Of a stretch of 36,300 bases of DNA, positions 1 to 8,752 are shown one piece after another. The stretch comes from Oscillospiraceae bacterium (GTDB taxonomy: Bacteria > Bacillota > Clostridia > Oscillospirales > Ruminococcaceae), in assembly GCA_016288755.1 (NCBI GenBank), contig JAEELE010000109.1, forward strand, positions 1 through 36,300. The letters run 5' to 3'. The translations under genes and the position numbers were made by a program. Position 1 is the stretch's first letter. Every line of letters begins with the position of its first letter. The notes beneath the pieces were generated by a model that saw only the letters and a program-made list of their open reading frames with translations, ran no database searches and was not told where the DNA came from.

Positions 1-664
1 CGTCATAGTCGGTGTGCAGCGGAGGCGCTCCTGCCGCTTCCTCGGAAAAGGGCGGCTGCAGCGAGACCTGCGTCAGATAATCGTTGAGGTCAAAGCGGTC
101 AAGACGGTGCAGAAAGCGCCCCATCTGCTGCTGCTTTTCGGGCGCAGCGCCCAGCAGATAGCGCCGCAGTGCCTCGGGGAGGTCTGCGGAACCGGTAAAC
201 TCGATGATCCCGTGCAAAGCGGCGATCGAGCGCGCATCACTGCCGGCAGCGGCAATATAGGTGCAGATGCCCTCTGCAAAGCGGGCGGGGTCGGCGGGGC
301 TGCGCTTGCCGGAGCGGATCTTCGAGAGATAGGACGGCATAAACCGCACATAGGGCGCGAGCTCGTTGAGCTGAATCTGCAGTGTGCGCAGCAGCATGTC
401 AAAATGCGCATGCACAAAGCCGGGCTTTCCCGCGCTGCATGCGCCGCGGACATTCTTCTGTTCGGCGTCACTGAGCGGCTTGCCGCATTTCTCAGCCAGC
501 GCGATCATCGCCTCTGCGATGCGGACTGCGGTTTCAGCGTCGGGCTCGCCCCTGCCCTTGCGCCAACGGCTGACCGACGATGCGGATATCCCCGCCTCCT
601 GCGCGACCGCCTGCGCCGTGACCGGGTATTGTTCCAGATAGTCGTTCAGGATTTTGCGGATCAT
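1..664 (-). CDS. HTH transcriptional regulator, C-terminus beyond window edge
   Basis: At least 221 residues are visible on the minus strand from the ATG at 664 and the frame is still open at position 1, so the gene is cut by the window. The N-terminus (about residues 1-55) reads as a Cro/XRE-like helix-turn-helix: a short helical start, then a turn around AGISASSVSRWRKG. A second HTH-like stretch (LAPYVRFMPSYLSKIRSGKR) lies near residues 100-120. An AGAGGGTG ribosome site precedes the ATG. It is divergent from the LRR-dockerin gene and shares its promoter region, so it may control that gene or itself. DNA binding is inferred from the HTH pattern; the ligand or signal is not visible. I do not recognise the family more precisely. 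Confidence 0.75.
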   Translation of the reverse strand, partial: MIRKILNDYLEQYPVTAQAVAQEAGISASSVSRWRKGRGEPDAETAVRIAEAMIALAEKCGKPLSDAEQKNVRGACSAGKPGFVHAHFDMLLRTLQIQLNELAPYVRFMPSYLSKIRSGKRSPADPARFAEGICTYIAAAGSDARSIAALHGIIEFTGSADLPEALRRYLLGAAPEKQQQMGRFLHRLDRFDLNDYLTQVSLQPPFSEEAAGAPPLHTDYD

Positions 665-686
665 GCGATCACCCTCTTTCGCTCCT

Positions 687-715
687 ATTGTACCATACAG
701 CGGCAAAAAAAGCAA
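687..715 (-). promoter_or_regulatory. Promoter of the divergent HTH regulator
   Basis: On the minus strand TTGCTT (710-715) and TACAAT (687-692) are separated by 17 bp, about 23 bp upstream of the regulator ATG. Confidence 0.6.
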
Positions 716-731
716 TGCCCCGAACCCGTAA

Positions 732-765
732 AATTGCAAAACTGTCAGTTGACAGTTTTGCAATT
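732..765. promoter_or_regulatory. Perfect palindrome, candidate operator
   Basis: Arms 732-747 and 750-765 are exact 16-bp reverse complements around a 2-bp centre (core CAAAACTGTCA). It sits between the two divergent -35 boxes, 3 bp from the plus-strand -35. This is the place expected for a dimeric repressor or activator; the neighbouring HTH protein is the obvious candidate binder (inference). Confidence 0.65.
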
Positions 766-768
766 CGC

Positions 769-797
769 TTGATTCTTCCGAAGAAATGTGCTATAAT
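769..797 (+). promoter_or_regulatory. SigmaA promoter of the LRR-dockerin gene
   Basis: TTGATT (769-774) and TATAAT (792-797) with a 17-bp spacer, about 90 bp upstream of the ATG at 889. Confidence 0.75.
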
Positions 798-888
798 GCA
801 AATACAGGCAGTGTGCATATATTTTCCATGCGCTCCGCCTGTGATTTGTATAAATTGAAGCACAACGATGCAACAAAGGAGGAATAAC

Positions 889-3800
889 ATGAAGCACAGG
901 CTATGTTCACGGCTGACCGCCGCGGTCATGACCGGCGCGGTCGCGTCACAGCTCATACTGCTGCTGCCGGTCTCCGTCTTCGCAGAGGAGGTCAGCGGCA
1001 CGACGCCCGACGGCTATGCGTACACGATCACCGACAACGACGTCACGATCGATCAGTACGTCGGCGAGGACAGGGAGACCGTCACTTCGCTGAACGTCCC
1101 CGCGGAGATCAACGGCAGAGCGGTCACGCGCCTCCAGAACTCCGTGTTCAGCGGCATGAAAACCGTCACGTCGCTGACGATGCCGGATACGGTCACCTTT
1201 ATCGGCGTGGGCGCTTTTTCAAACCTTGCGATCTCTGAGCTTCACCTGTCCGACAGCATTCAGGAGATCCGCGCAGGCTTTATCTCCGGCTGCGAGAACC
1301 TCAGGGAGATCACGATCCCGAAGGGGCTGCCGCTGGGGGGAACGGAGCTGGCAAACTATATGGGCGGCTGGGGCGCGACCTTCAAGGACAGCTATATCGA
1401 GACCTTCATCCTCGAGGACGGCATCGAGCATGTGCCGCGCTACCTGACGATGGGCGACGAGCACTGCAAATCGGTCGTCATTCCCGATTCCGTGAAGATC
1501 ATCGGCGAAAGAGCCTTCCGCGACAGCACCTTCCTGACGGACTACGCCGTTCCCGAGGGCGTGACCGAGCTTGAGTCGTATGCCTTCTACAACAGCGTCA
1601 ATCTCAGGTCGGTCACACTCCCCTCCACGTTGCAGAAGATCGGCAGCCTGGCATTCGGCGCAGACCCCGGACTGACCTCGCTCACGCTGCCCGAGGGTCT
1701 GACGGAGATCGGCAGCGAGTTCATCAAGGATAGCACGGGCATCACATCGCTGACGCTGCCCGCCACGCTGGAAACGGCAAAATGGGCGCTCAGCGGCTCG
1801 TCGGTCGAAACGCTGACGTTTGCCGACGGCACGGTCAGGCTTCCCGAACTGGTCGCTGCGGAGGACAAGGCACTGCGCAAGGTCATTCTGCCGCGCAGCG
1901 TGACCGATATGGGCTATCGCACATTTGAGAAGTCGGGCATTCTGGAATTCACTGTGCCCAAGCAGATCGAAACCGCAGACAGCCCCTTTTCGGGCAGTGC
2001 GCTCGCATCGGTCTCCTTTGAGGACGGGCTGAACAAGGTGCCGGATAATCTGTTCCGATATGCAGACAGCCTGAAAACCATCAACTGGAACCCCGATGTG
2101 ACCGAGATCGGCGAAAATGCCTTTAACGGATGCGCTGCACTGGAAACGGCAGAGATTCCGGACACGGTGCGGATCGTCGGCGCTCATGCATTTGCCAACT
2201 GTGATGCGCTGACCGCTGTCCGCCTGCCCGAGGGCGGCGCAAAGGTCGGCAACTACGCATTTGAGGACTGCGATGCGCTGGAATACGCCTATGTGCCGGT
2301 CATGGCATCGCCGGAGGACAGCTTCGGCGGCTACTACGACGGCTACGACTACGGCATCTTCCAGCACTGCAAGGGACTCAAAACGGTCGAGTTTGCGCCG
2401 GAGATCACCGTGATCCCCGCGAGCATCTGCTGCGGCTGCACCGCGCTGACCGAGATCAGATTCCCGTCCGCGCCGCAGGAGATCGGGAGCCGCTCCTTTG
2501 AAAACTGCACGGCGCTGGAATCGGTCACGATCCCGGACTGCGTGACCGTCATCAGGGATTTTGCCTTTGAGAATTGCTCGGCGCTCACGGACCTGCATCT
2601 GCCGACCTCGCTCAACAATCTCGGGCGGGAGGTCTTCGCCGACGACACGGCGCTGAAGTATCTCCGTTTCCAGTGCGAGCTGACAGAATACAGCGGGTAT
2701 TATCCCTTCAACGGTGCCGGCATCGAAACACTGGAGATCGCAGACGGCGTCACAAAGATCGGCGATACGACCTTTGCGGGCTTGCAGGAGCTGCGCACGG
2801 TCATCTTCCCGGACAGCGTGACCGAGATCGGCAAGAATGCCTTCTATGAGGCAAATTCCCTGACTGATCTCAAGCTGCCCAGGAATCTGGTCACCCTCGG
2901 TGACGGTGCCTTCATCAACTGCTTCAGCCTGACGGAAATCACAATCCCCAAGACCGTGGAGGGGGACAACTTCTGCGCATTCCAGGACACCGCCATTACG
3001 GATGTGTATTTCGAGGACGGCATGAAGGTCATTCCGGGCAATATGTTCGGGCGGATGCCGGTGCTGAAAACCGTGCATATCCCGGAATCGGTCACAGAGA
3101 TCGGCGACGGCGCTTTCTATGAGTGCCCGCTGCTCGATACGCTGGATATGAAGCAGACTGAGATCGAATTCGGTCCCAACTCCTTTGCGACCTGCGACAG
3201 CCTCTTTGACGAGCGTGTCACGATCTATGACGCGAAGAACACGCTTGCGACGCGTGTGGTCTCGCAGGAGGGCGAAAACGGTCTGATCCACTATACCGTC
3301 TACTACACGCTGAACCCGCGCTTTGCGGACAGATACACCGCGGGCGCCATCACTGTCTGGACGTCGGAGTCCAACAAGATCGACAGCAAGAGCCTCGCGG
3401 AGGGTCTGCTGGACGGCGAGCAGAGTGTCTGGCACCTCAACATTGACCTGAACGAGCCCAGCGGCGTGCTGCGCTTCTCCACGCGACCCGACCCCGGCGC
3501 GGACACAAGGGTCACGATCACCTACTGCATCAAAATGGACGGGCAATACTGGCACAGATGGTACGAGAAGGATATTGCCGTCGACAGCACCGCAAAGCCG
3601 CGCCTCACGCTGACCGCACCCGCGTCCGCCGGCATCAAGGACGGCAATGCGGAAATCACGGTCTTCGGCTTCTCGCAGCCCGGCGACGAGATCACGCTCT
3701 ATGTGAACGGCGAGGCGGCTGAAACACTCACCGCAAGCCCCTATAACGGCAAATATGTCACCAAGCTGAGCATACCCGCGGCAAGCGGCGACATGCTGAA

Positions 3801-6021
3801 GATCCGTGCGGAAGCCGCAGATGCAAAATCCGAGGAGAGCACTGTCATCTGCCGCGACGGGCTGAATGAGGTCAGACAGGTGATACTCACGATCCGCGGA
3901 CACAAGACTGTCACGCAGGATATCACCGACTGCTTCACCGAGGGCAGGGTCCCGACCTTTGCCTACAATCCGGCATATCCGCTGCACTTTGAGGTCACGC
4001 TCGCGGACAACAACTGTGCCGCAGTCGGCGTGGCATCGACGGTCAACGGCAAGACCTCCACGATCCCGCTGGAATTCAACGAGGCAACCGGCACATGGAT
4101 CGGCGAGGGCGCGTTCAATCCGATCGTGCCCGGCAAGCTCAGCATCATCGCGATCCAGGAGAAGCTCGACCCGATCATCCGCACCCCGCGCGGCGACGGC
4201 AATTACACCTACACGCTGAACGGACGCGATATCTCCGACGACAAGCCTGCCGAATCGGATGAATTCGACTGGTGGACGCCGTTCCTTGCGGAATCGAACC
4301 CGACGCTCATCGGCATCGGCGACAACGGCGCGATGATGGGCTACACCTTCGAGGTCGACGGCAAGAAGGGCGCGATCTCACACTATATCGGCAGGACCAA
4401 CACGGTCGTGCTCGACGGCGCACAGGTTACGGCAAAGCAGGCAGCGGCAGACCCCGAACAGTACGGCTTTGCGGAATCCGGCGCGCGCGTGATTGACGAA
4501 AACGGCAAGGTGCATGTGTACTATGTCAAGTACCTGAACGACAACGCATCTGTCGAGGCAATGGACGAATTCCTCTCCCTCGGCGATCCTGCCGAGCAGA
4601 GACCCGGCTGGCAGGGCTTTGTCCCGAAGGCACTGCGTTTCCTGCGGCTTGGATGGGAGAGCGGGATCAATGCCGCAACCTCTGCACAGGATATCCAGAA
4701 GGCATGCGGCACGGTCACGCTGGAAAAGATCCTCGGCGCAGATGAGGAGGACGACGGCTTTGTCGTCTCGACCGCGAACAACGTCGGCGATGCCTATATC
4801 GGCGACTGGATCACCAAGCAGGCGGACAAGGCAGGGCTCGGTGTGAAGGACCTCGGCGGCAAGATCGGCGACGGATTCACCTATCTCGACATTGCGAAGG
4901 AGACCTACAACGGCTACAAGCAGATGGAGCGCATCACCAACTCCAACGCGCCTTATGTCAACAAGCACCTCGACGAGATGTATACGATGTCGACGATGCT
5001 GACGATCGCCAAGGTGACGAATGTCGGTCTGGCGGCTGTCGCGGTCGGCGCCGTGACTGCGGCGTTCACCACGATCACCGCACCGGTCGCACTGACCATC
5101 GGCGTGATCGTCGGCGTGAGCTGGCTGGTCGGCAAGGGGCTCGGCATCCTGAGCGACCGCCTCGAAAAGATCATCAAGGGCGAGGCAGAATTGAACAACG
5201 TCGGCGAATACAAGGTGCTGATCGACCCCTCCGGCATTGTCTACGAATATCTGCCGGGCAACCCGATCGACGGTGTCACCGCAGAGATCTATTATCAGGA
5301 TGAAAACGGCAATGCCGTGCTCTGGAATGCAGTCGACTTCGATCAGATCAACCCGCAGATCACCGACATTGACGGGTGGTATGCGTGGGATGTGCCCGAG
5401 GGACTCTGGCAGGTGCGGCTCACCAAGGAGGGCTTCACCGATGCGCAGTCCGACTGGCTGCCGGTCCTGCCGGTGCAGGTCGGCATTGACCTGAACATGA
5501 CGAGCACACTGCCCGCACAGATCAAGGAAGCGGTCTCCGAAAACGGCACTGTCACCGTGACGCTGACCCGCCATGCACTCGACGCGACCGTCACCGCAGA
5601 TAGTCTCTGGCTCAGCGATGCGAACGGCAGCCCGATCCCCTGCACGCTGACCGCATTCAAGGAGGAGGGCAACGACACCGATGCTTCGCTCATCTACACG
5701 CTGGTACCCGACAGCGGCGATCTCAGCGGCGCCGTGCTGCACCTGACCTCCGGCGTTCAGAGCTATGCGGGCATCGCATCTGAGGCGCAGACATGCAAGC
5801 TCAAGGGTGCGGTCACGCCCGGCGACCTGACCGGCGACGGCGTTGTCAACATCGGCGATGCAGTGCTGATGGCACGCTATATCGCGGAGGATTCGGCACT
5901 GAATAGCGATGTCACTGCATATATCAGCGAGAGCGGCTGTGCCGATCTCAACGGCGACGGCAGCGTCACACTGCTCGACCATGCAGCATTGCTGCGCAGG
6001 CTCGCACAGGTCGACGGCTGA
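889..6021 (+). CDS. Secreted BspA-type leucine-rich repeat protein with dockerin
   Basis: A 1710-residue secreted protein. The start at 889 is chosen because AAAGGAGG ends 6 nt upstream; the in-frame ATG at 868 lacks such a site. Residues 1-32 form a signal peptide ending VSVFA. Residues of about 45-780 are BspA/LRR_5-type repeats (recurring pattern of LPxxVTEIGxxAFxxC). Next come beta-rich Ig-like regions and a hydrophobic Ala/Gly/Val segment near residues 1375-1415. A carboxypeptidase-regulatory-like domain (PSGIVYE ... DVPEGLWQVRL) starts around residue 1447. A type I dockerin occupies 1645-1710, with two calcium loops (DLTGDGVVN and DLNGDGSVT). The dockerin implies attachment to a cellulosome scaffoldin. 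LRRs of this type usually bind proteins or surfaces, so an adhesion or substrate-docking role is likely; no catalytic domain was recognised. Confidence 0.85.
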   Translation: MKHRLCSRLTAAVMTGAVASQLILLLPVSVFAEEVSGTTPDGYAYTITDNDVTIDQYVGEDRETVTSLNVPAEINGRAVTRLQNSVFSGMKTVTSLTMPDTVTFIGVGAFSNLAISELHLSDSIQEIRAGFISGCENLREITIPKGLPLGGTELANYMGGWGATFKDSYIETFILEDGIEHVPRYLTMGDEHCKSVVIPDSVKIIGERAFRDSTFLTDYAVPEGVTELESYAFYNSVNLRSVTLPSTLQKIGSLAFGADPGLTSLTLPEGLTEIGSEFIKDSTGITSLTLPATLETAKWALSGSSVETLTFADGTVRLPELVAAEDKALRKVILPRSVTDMGYRTFEKSGILEFTVPKQIETADSPFSGSALASVSFEDGLNKVPDNLFRYADSLKTINWNPDVTEIGENAFNGCAALETAEIPDTVRIVGAHAFANCDALTAVRLPEGGAKVGNYAFEDCDALEYAYVPVMASPEDSFGGYYDGYDYGIFQHCKGLKTVEFAPEITVIPASICCGCTALTEIRFPSAPQEIGSRSFENCTALESVTIPDCVTVIRDFAFENCSALTDLHLPTSLNNLGREVFADDTALKYLRFQCELTEYSGYYPFNGAGIETLEIADGVTKIGDTTFAGLQELRTVIFPDSVTEIGKNAFYEANSLTDLKLPRNLVTLGDGAFINCFSLTEITIPKTVEGDNFCAFQDTAITDVYFEDGMKVIPGNMFGRMPVLKTVHIPESVTEIGDGAFYECPLLDTLDMKQTEIEFGPNSFATCDSLFDERVTIYDAKNTLATRVVSQEGENGLIHYTVYYTLNPRFADRYTAGAITVWTSESNKIDSKSLAEGLLDGEQSVWHLNIDLNEPSGVLRFSTRPDPGADTRVTITYCIKMDGQYWHRWYEKDIAVDSTAKPRLTLTAPASAGIKDGNAEITVFGFSQPGDEITLYVNGEAAETLTASPYNGKYVTKLSIPAASGDMLKIRAEAADAKSEESTVICRDGLNEVRQVILTIRGHKTVTQDITDCFTEGRVPTFAYNPAYPLHFEVTLADNNCAAVGVASTVNGKTSTIPLEFNEATGTWIGEGAFNPIVPGKLSIIAIQEKLDPIIRTPRGDGNYTYTLNGRDISDDKPAESDEFDWWTPFLAESNPTLIGIGDNGAMMGYTFEVDGKKGAISHYIGRTNTVVLDGAQVTAKQAAADPEQYGFAESGARVIDENGKVHVYYVKYLNDNASVEAMDEFLSLGDPAEQRPGWQGFVPKALRFLRLGWESGINAATSAQDIQKACGTVTLEKILGADEEDDGFVVSTANNVGDAYIGDWITKQADKAGLGVKDLGGKIGDGFTYLDIAKETYNGYKQMERITNSNAPYVNKHLDEMYTMSTMLTIAKVTNVGLAAVAVGAVTAAFTTITAPVALTIGVIVGVSWLVGKGLGILSDRLEKIIKGEAELNNVGEYKVLIDPSGIVYEYLPGNPIDGVTAEIYYQDENGNAVLWNAVDFDQINPQITDIDGWYAWDVPEGLWQVRLTKEGFTDAQSDWLPVLPVQVGIDLNMTSTLPAQIKEAVSENGTVTVTLTRHALDATVTADSLWLSDANGSPIPCTLTAFKEEGNDTDASLIYTLVPDSGDLSGAVLHLTSGVQSYAGIASEAQTCKLKGAVTPGDLTGDGVVNIGDAVLMARYIAEDSALNSDVTAYISESGCADLNGDGSVTLLDHAALLRRLAQVDG

Positions 6022-6056
6022 ACGCAGAAAAATCCTGGCTGACACATGAACAAGAA

Positions 6057-6094
6057 GGGGAGTCCGCATCATAACGGTGCGGGCTCCCTGTTTT
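6057..6094 (+). terminator. Intrinsic terminator after the LRR-dockerin gene
   Basis: Stem 6058-6068 / 6078-6088 (11 bp, one G-T wobble) followed by a short T run at 6091-6094. It lies between two convergent genes and the T run serves the plus strand. Confidence 0.7.
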
Positions 6095-6121
6095 GTTGAT
6101 CGGCTTTATCCTGCAGCATGC

Positions 6122-8026
6122 TCATTTCAGGAGCAGCCGCTTGAGCAGCGTGAGGTCGGCGGCATTCAGACTGCCGCTGCCGTCGAGATCGCCTGCCCGC
6201 CAGTCTGCGAGCGCGGTATCGGGAATGCCGAGCAGCCACTTGCGAAGCAGGACCGCATCGGCAGTGCTGCAGACACCGTCTGCATTGAGATCGCCCTGCA
6301 CGTCTGCGGGAAAAAACGCCGCGCCGAGATCATTCTTCTCCGAGCACATTGCATCGAGCCGCACAGACCGTTCCCCGTCGAAATAGTAGAGGTCATAGTC
6401 TCCCGCCTGCGTGCTGCTGTAGATCATGCCGCTGCCCGCCGGACATGCGTCGGAGCAGTCGAAATCCGCTGCATTGAACGGTATTGCAGTGATTTGCGCG
6501 CCGTCGAGGCACATGATCTGATCGCAGTGATTCTCCGCGCTGTACCATTTTGTGAAATACAGCCGATTGCCGGATACGACCGGATAATATGCGGTCACTC
6601 CCGGCTCGCTGAACACGGTCTCGGTTTCGCGGGTATCGAGATCCATGCGGCAGATCGCGCCGATATGATCGGTATAGCGCGCAAAATAAACCGATCTGCC
6701 GTCTGCGGAAAAGCACGGCATCGCCTTCTCCGCACCGTCGTCGGTCAGCGGCGTGTACGCGCCGGTCTGCAGGTCGAGCAGCATGAGGTTATAGGTAAAA
6801 TCCGCGGTCACCCGACTGTAAACGCCGGATTTGAACACGATCTTCGTGCCGTCCGGCGAAAGCCGCGGGTCCTCATTGCGGTAGCCGCTGTTCTTCGTCA
6901 GATTCGTGATGCTGCCCGCATCGGAGAGAAAAATATCCCATTCATCTGCGGCGGGGTCGATCGCCATGAACACAAACTGATCGGGTCTCGTGCCGAAGCT
7001 GCCGTTCATCGCGTGCACAAAATCGCCGGTGATCTCCTGCACGGTCCCGTCCGGCGCGTGCAGAAAGAGCCTGCTGTCGCCGTCCGCATAGCGCGTGTAG
7101 CTGTGCCGGAGCACCCAGCCGCGCGGCAGCGTCACCGGCGGCTCTGCCCAGCCGTCATCGGGATAGGTCTCGTTCTGCGGAACGTCGCCCGGCTCGTGAA
7201 AGGGCGTGATCCTGACATAGTCGACCGCAAAAGCAGCCGTGTCAAAATCCGGCGTGCCTGCCCAATACCGCGGAAACCAGAGCCCCAGCCAGAAGCGTCC
7301 CGCACGGGTCGGGATGTGCGCGGTCTCCGTATGCGTCAGTTCGCCGTCAAAATAAAACTCGACGCGCGGTATCTCCGTCTCGCTCCCGGTGTGCCAGTCA
7401 AAGCGATAGGTGTGAAATGCACCGTCCGCCTGATCTCCGCAAAAGACCGATGATGTCATGTAGTCCTCCTCCGTTTCCCATGTCGTACAGAGGGCATGAC
7501 TGAGGCTGTATGCATCCGCATCATCGCGCCCGGGGAATTCAATGTCGATCTCGTGATTGATGATGCGCAGTGCCCCGTCCGAGTCGTCCTCCTCGTATTC
7601 AAAGGTCCACATCGCAGAGCAGCACCCGAGCTCCGGCGCGATTTTTGCGCGGATCTCATAGCTGCCCGAGGCGAAATACTGCTTTGTGGCGATCGCGGCG
7701 CCGCAGCGCTTTCCGTCCGCGCGCAGACTGCCGTCGCGGTTGATGCCGCGCAGATTGCCCCCGTAGCGGTTGCCGTGTCCGGTCAGAATCAGATCACCGC
7801 CGGAAACCGAGACATTTTCGGCGCGCACGCCGCCGTTGTAATCGACCGTTCTGCCGTCCTCCGTGACTGTGCCGCCCCAGTTTTTCTCGGCGATCAGCCA
7901 TACATCGGTGTTGAGCCTGCCGCCGCTGAAATCGTCAAAGAACACATCCTCCGCTGCGGACACCGGGTACGGCTGAGCAAGGAGCATCGCAGAGGCTGTC
8001 AACGCTGCAAGAATCCGTTTCATCAT
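6122..8026 (-). CDS. GH16 glucanase with beta-propeller and dockerin
   Basis: A 634-residue secreted enzyme. Residues 1-24 are a signal peptide. Residues of about 28-275 are a glycoside hydrolase family 16 domain with the catalytic motif HEIDIEF; E159 would be the nucleophile and E163 the acid/base. GH16 enzymes cleave beta-1,3/1,4-glucans, xyloglucan, galactans and related polymers; the substrate cannot be fixed from sequence. Residues of about 300-570 contain TolB/PD40-like propeller repeats (LSPDGTKIVFKS, FSADGRSVYFAR). The last 58 residues are a dockerin (DLNADGVCS, DLDGSGSLN). The start follows AGGGGG; either of two adjacent ATGs could be used (8026 or 8023). It is transcribed alone. The propeller is an unusual companion for GH16 and may bind carbohydrate or protein (inference). 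Confidence 0.85.
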   Translation of the reverse strand: MMKRILAALTASAMLLAQPYPVSAAEDVFFDDFSGGRLNTDVWLIAEKNWGGTVTEDGRTVDYNGGVRAENVSVSGGDLILTGHGNRYGGNLRGINRDGSLRADGKRCGAAIATKQYFASGSYEIRAKIAPELGCCSAMWTFEYEEDDSDGALRIINHEIDIEFPGRDDADAYSLSHALCTTWETEEDYMTSSVFCGDQADGAFHTYRFDWHTGSETEIPRVEFYFDGELTHTETAHIPTRAGRFWLGLWFPRYWAGTPDFDTAAFAVDYVRITPFHEPGDVPQNETYPDDGWAEPPVTLPRGWVLRHSYTRYADGDSRLFLHAPDGTVQEITGDFVHAMNGSFGTRPDQFVFMAIDPAADEWDIFLSDAGSITNLTKNSGYRNEDPRLSPDGTKIVFKSGVYSRVTADFTYNLMLLDLQTGAYTPLTDDGAEKAMPCFSADGRSVYFARYTDHIGAICRMDLDTRETETVFSEPGVTAYYPVVSGNRLYFTKWYSAENHCDQIMCLDGAQITAIPFNAADFDCSDACPAGSGMIYSSTQAGDYDLYYFDGERSVRLDAMCSEKNDLGAAFFPADVQGDLNADGVCSTADAVLLRKWLLGIPDTALADWRAGDLDGSGSLNAADLTLLKRLLLK

Positions 8027-8367
8027 GTTATCCCCCTTCGCATGTTTGATGCAGCCGCCGGTCTGTGAAAACCGACCCGACAGCGTGCATGCTTGCCGGA
8101 AAAACGGTACGGAACCATACGCATCCCGGAAAACTGTTCCTGAGAGAAATCAGAATATTTCGATTCGCTAAAAGAAAAATCGGTATCCCATTTCAGCAAG
8201 CGGCTGCGCGGGCAGATTATGAATGCGGCGAAAGCGCCAAGCCCCGCTGCACCTTCAACTCAGCGCAAAAAGCGAAAGCGGCGGAACATTTCCTCACACC
8301 GAATCTGACCTCCTACCTGCTCCCTCCTACCTCCTACCTGTTTTCCGATCTCTCTGAGCAACATTTT
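8027..8367 (-). other. Long 5' leader of the GH16 gene with purine-rich repeats
   Basis: No gene is visible here. If the promoter at 8375-8403 drives the GH16 gene, its leader is about 340 nt. On the minus strand 8308-8340 carries repeated GGTAGGAGG-like blocks resembling ribosome sites. A nine-codon frame (MFRRFRFLR) follows a GAGG near 8290. I recognise no riboswitch class. Confidence 0.35.
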
Positions 8368-8374
8368 CATCTGT

Positions 8375-8403
8375 ATTGTATCATGAAACACGGCGGAAGT
8401 CAA
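8375..8403 (-). promoter_or_regulatory. SigmaA promoter upstream of the GH16 gene
   Basis: Minus strand TTGACT (8398-8403), 17-bp spacer, TACAAT (8375-8380). It is the best minus-strand promoter upstream of the GH16 start. Confidence 0.65.
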
Positions 8404-8653
8404 TCACCGGATGCGGCGATGCCGTCGCTCCCTCTGTTTTCCGATTTCGCCGCATTATGCCGCTTTGGGCACTCTGCATAAAGCGGGCAGCAGAATGTTC
8501 ACAGGCTTCTGATGCGGGATCTGCATGGGGAGCGTGCAATTATCCGCCCGATGCTGTATAATGAAATCAGCAGGCTGCAGCAGTTTTGCCGCGCAGCTCA
8601 AATATCAGTTGAGCCGATTGACACGCGGTTGATTTCCTGCAAGAAGGAATCGC

Positions 8654-8682
8654 TTGCACACAACCGGCAGCTCTGCTAAAAT
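8654..8682 (+). promoter_or_regulatory. SigmaA promoter of the XRE regulator/GH44 operon
   Basis: TTGCAC (8654-8659), 17-bp spacer, TAAAAT (8677-8682). A second possible -10 (TATAAT, 8557-8562) lies upstream but has a poor -35. Confidence 0.65.
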
Positions 8683-8702
8683 AAACGCAGGGAAGGAAAA
8701 CC

Positions 8703-8740
8703 GCTCTGCCGTTCCGCTGCCCCTTCGGCGGACGCAGAGC
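8703..8740 (+). promoter_or_regulatory. Leader hairpin before the XRE regulator
   Basis: GCTCTGC (8703-8709) pairs with GCAGAGC (8734-8740), with an inner CCGC/GCGG pair. It fills most of the leader and ends 12 nt before the ATG at 8753, where no good ribosome site is seen, so it may affect translation (inference). Confidence 0.4.
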
Positions 8741-8752
8741 CGGTACAATGCC

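Noticed and set aside
14-772. Open frame on the plus strand at the left edge
   Set aside because: It mirrors, codon for codon, the minus-strand HTH regulator, which has a promoter, a ribosome site and a recognisable fold.
1219-3987. Long open frame opposite the LRR-dockerin gene, and similar ones opposite 4378-6072, 6077-7453, 20483-21820 and 28934-30223
   Set aside because: They are codon-aligned shadows of strong GC-rich genes, with no ribosome sites and low-complexity Arg/Ala/Gly/Asp-rich translations; the opposite strand encodes recognisable domains.
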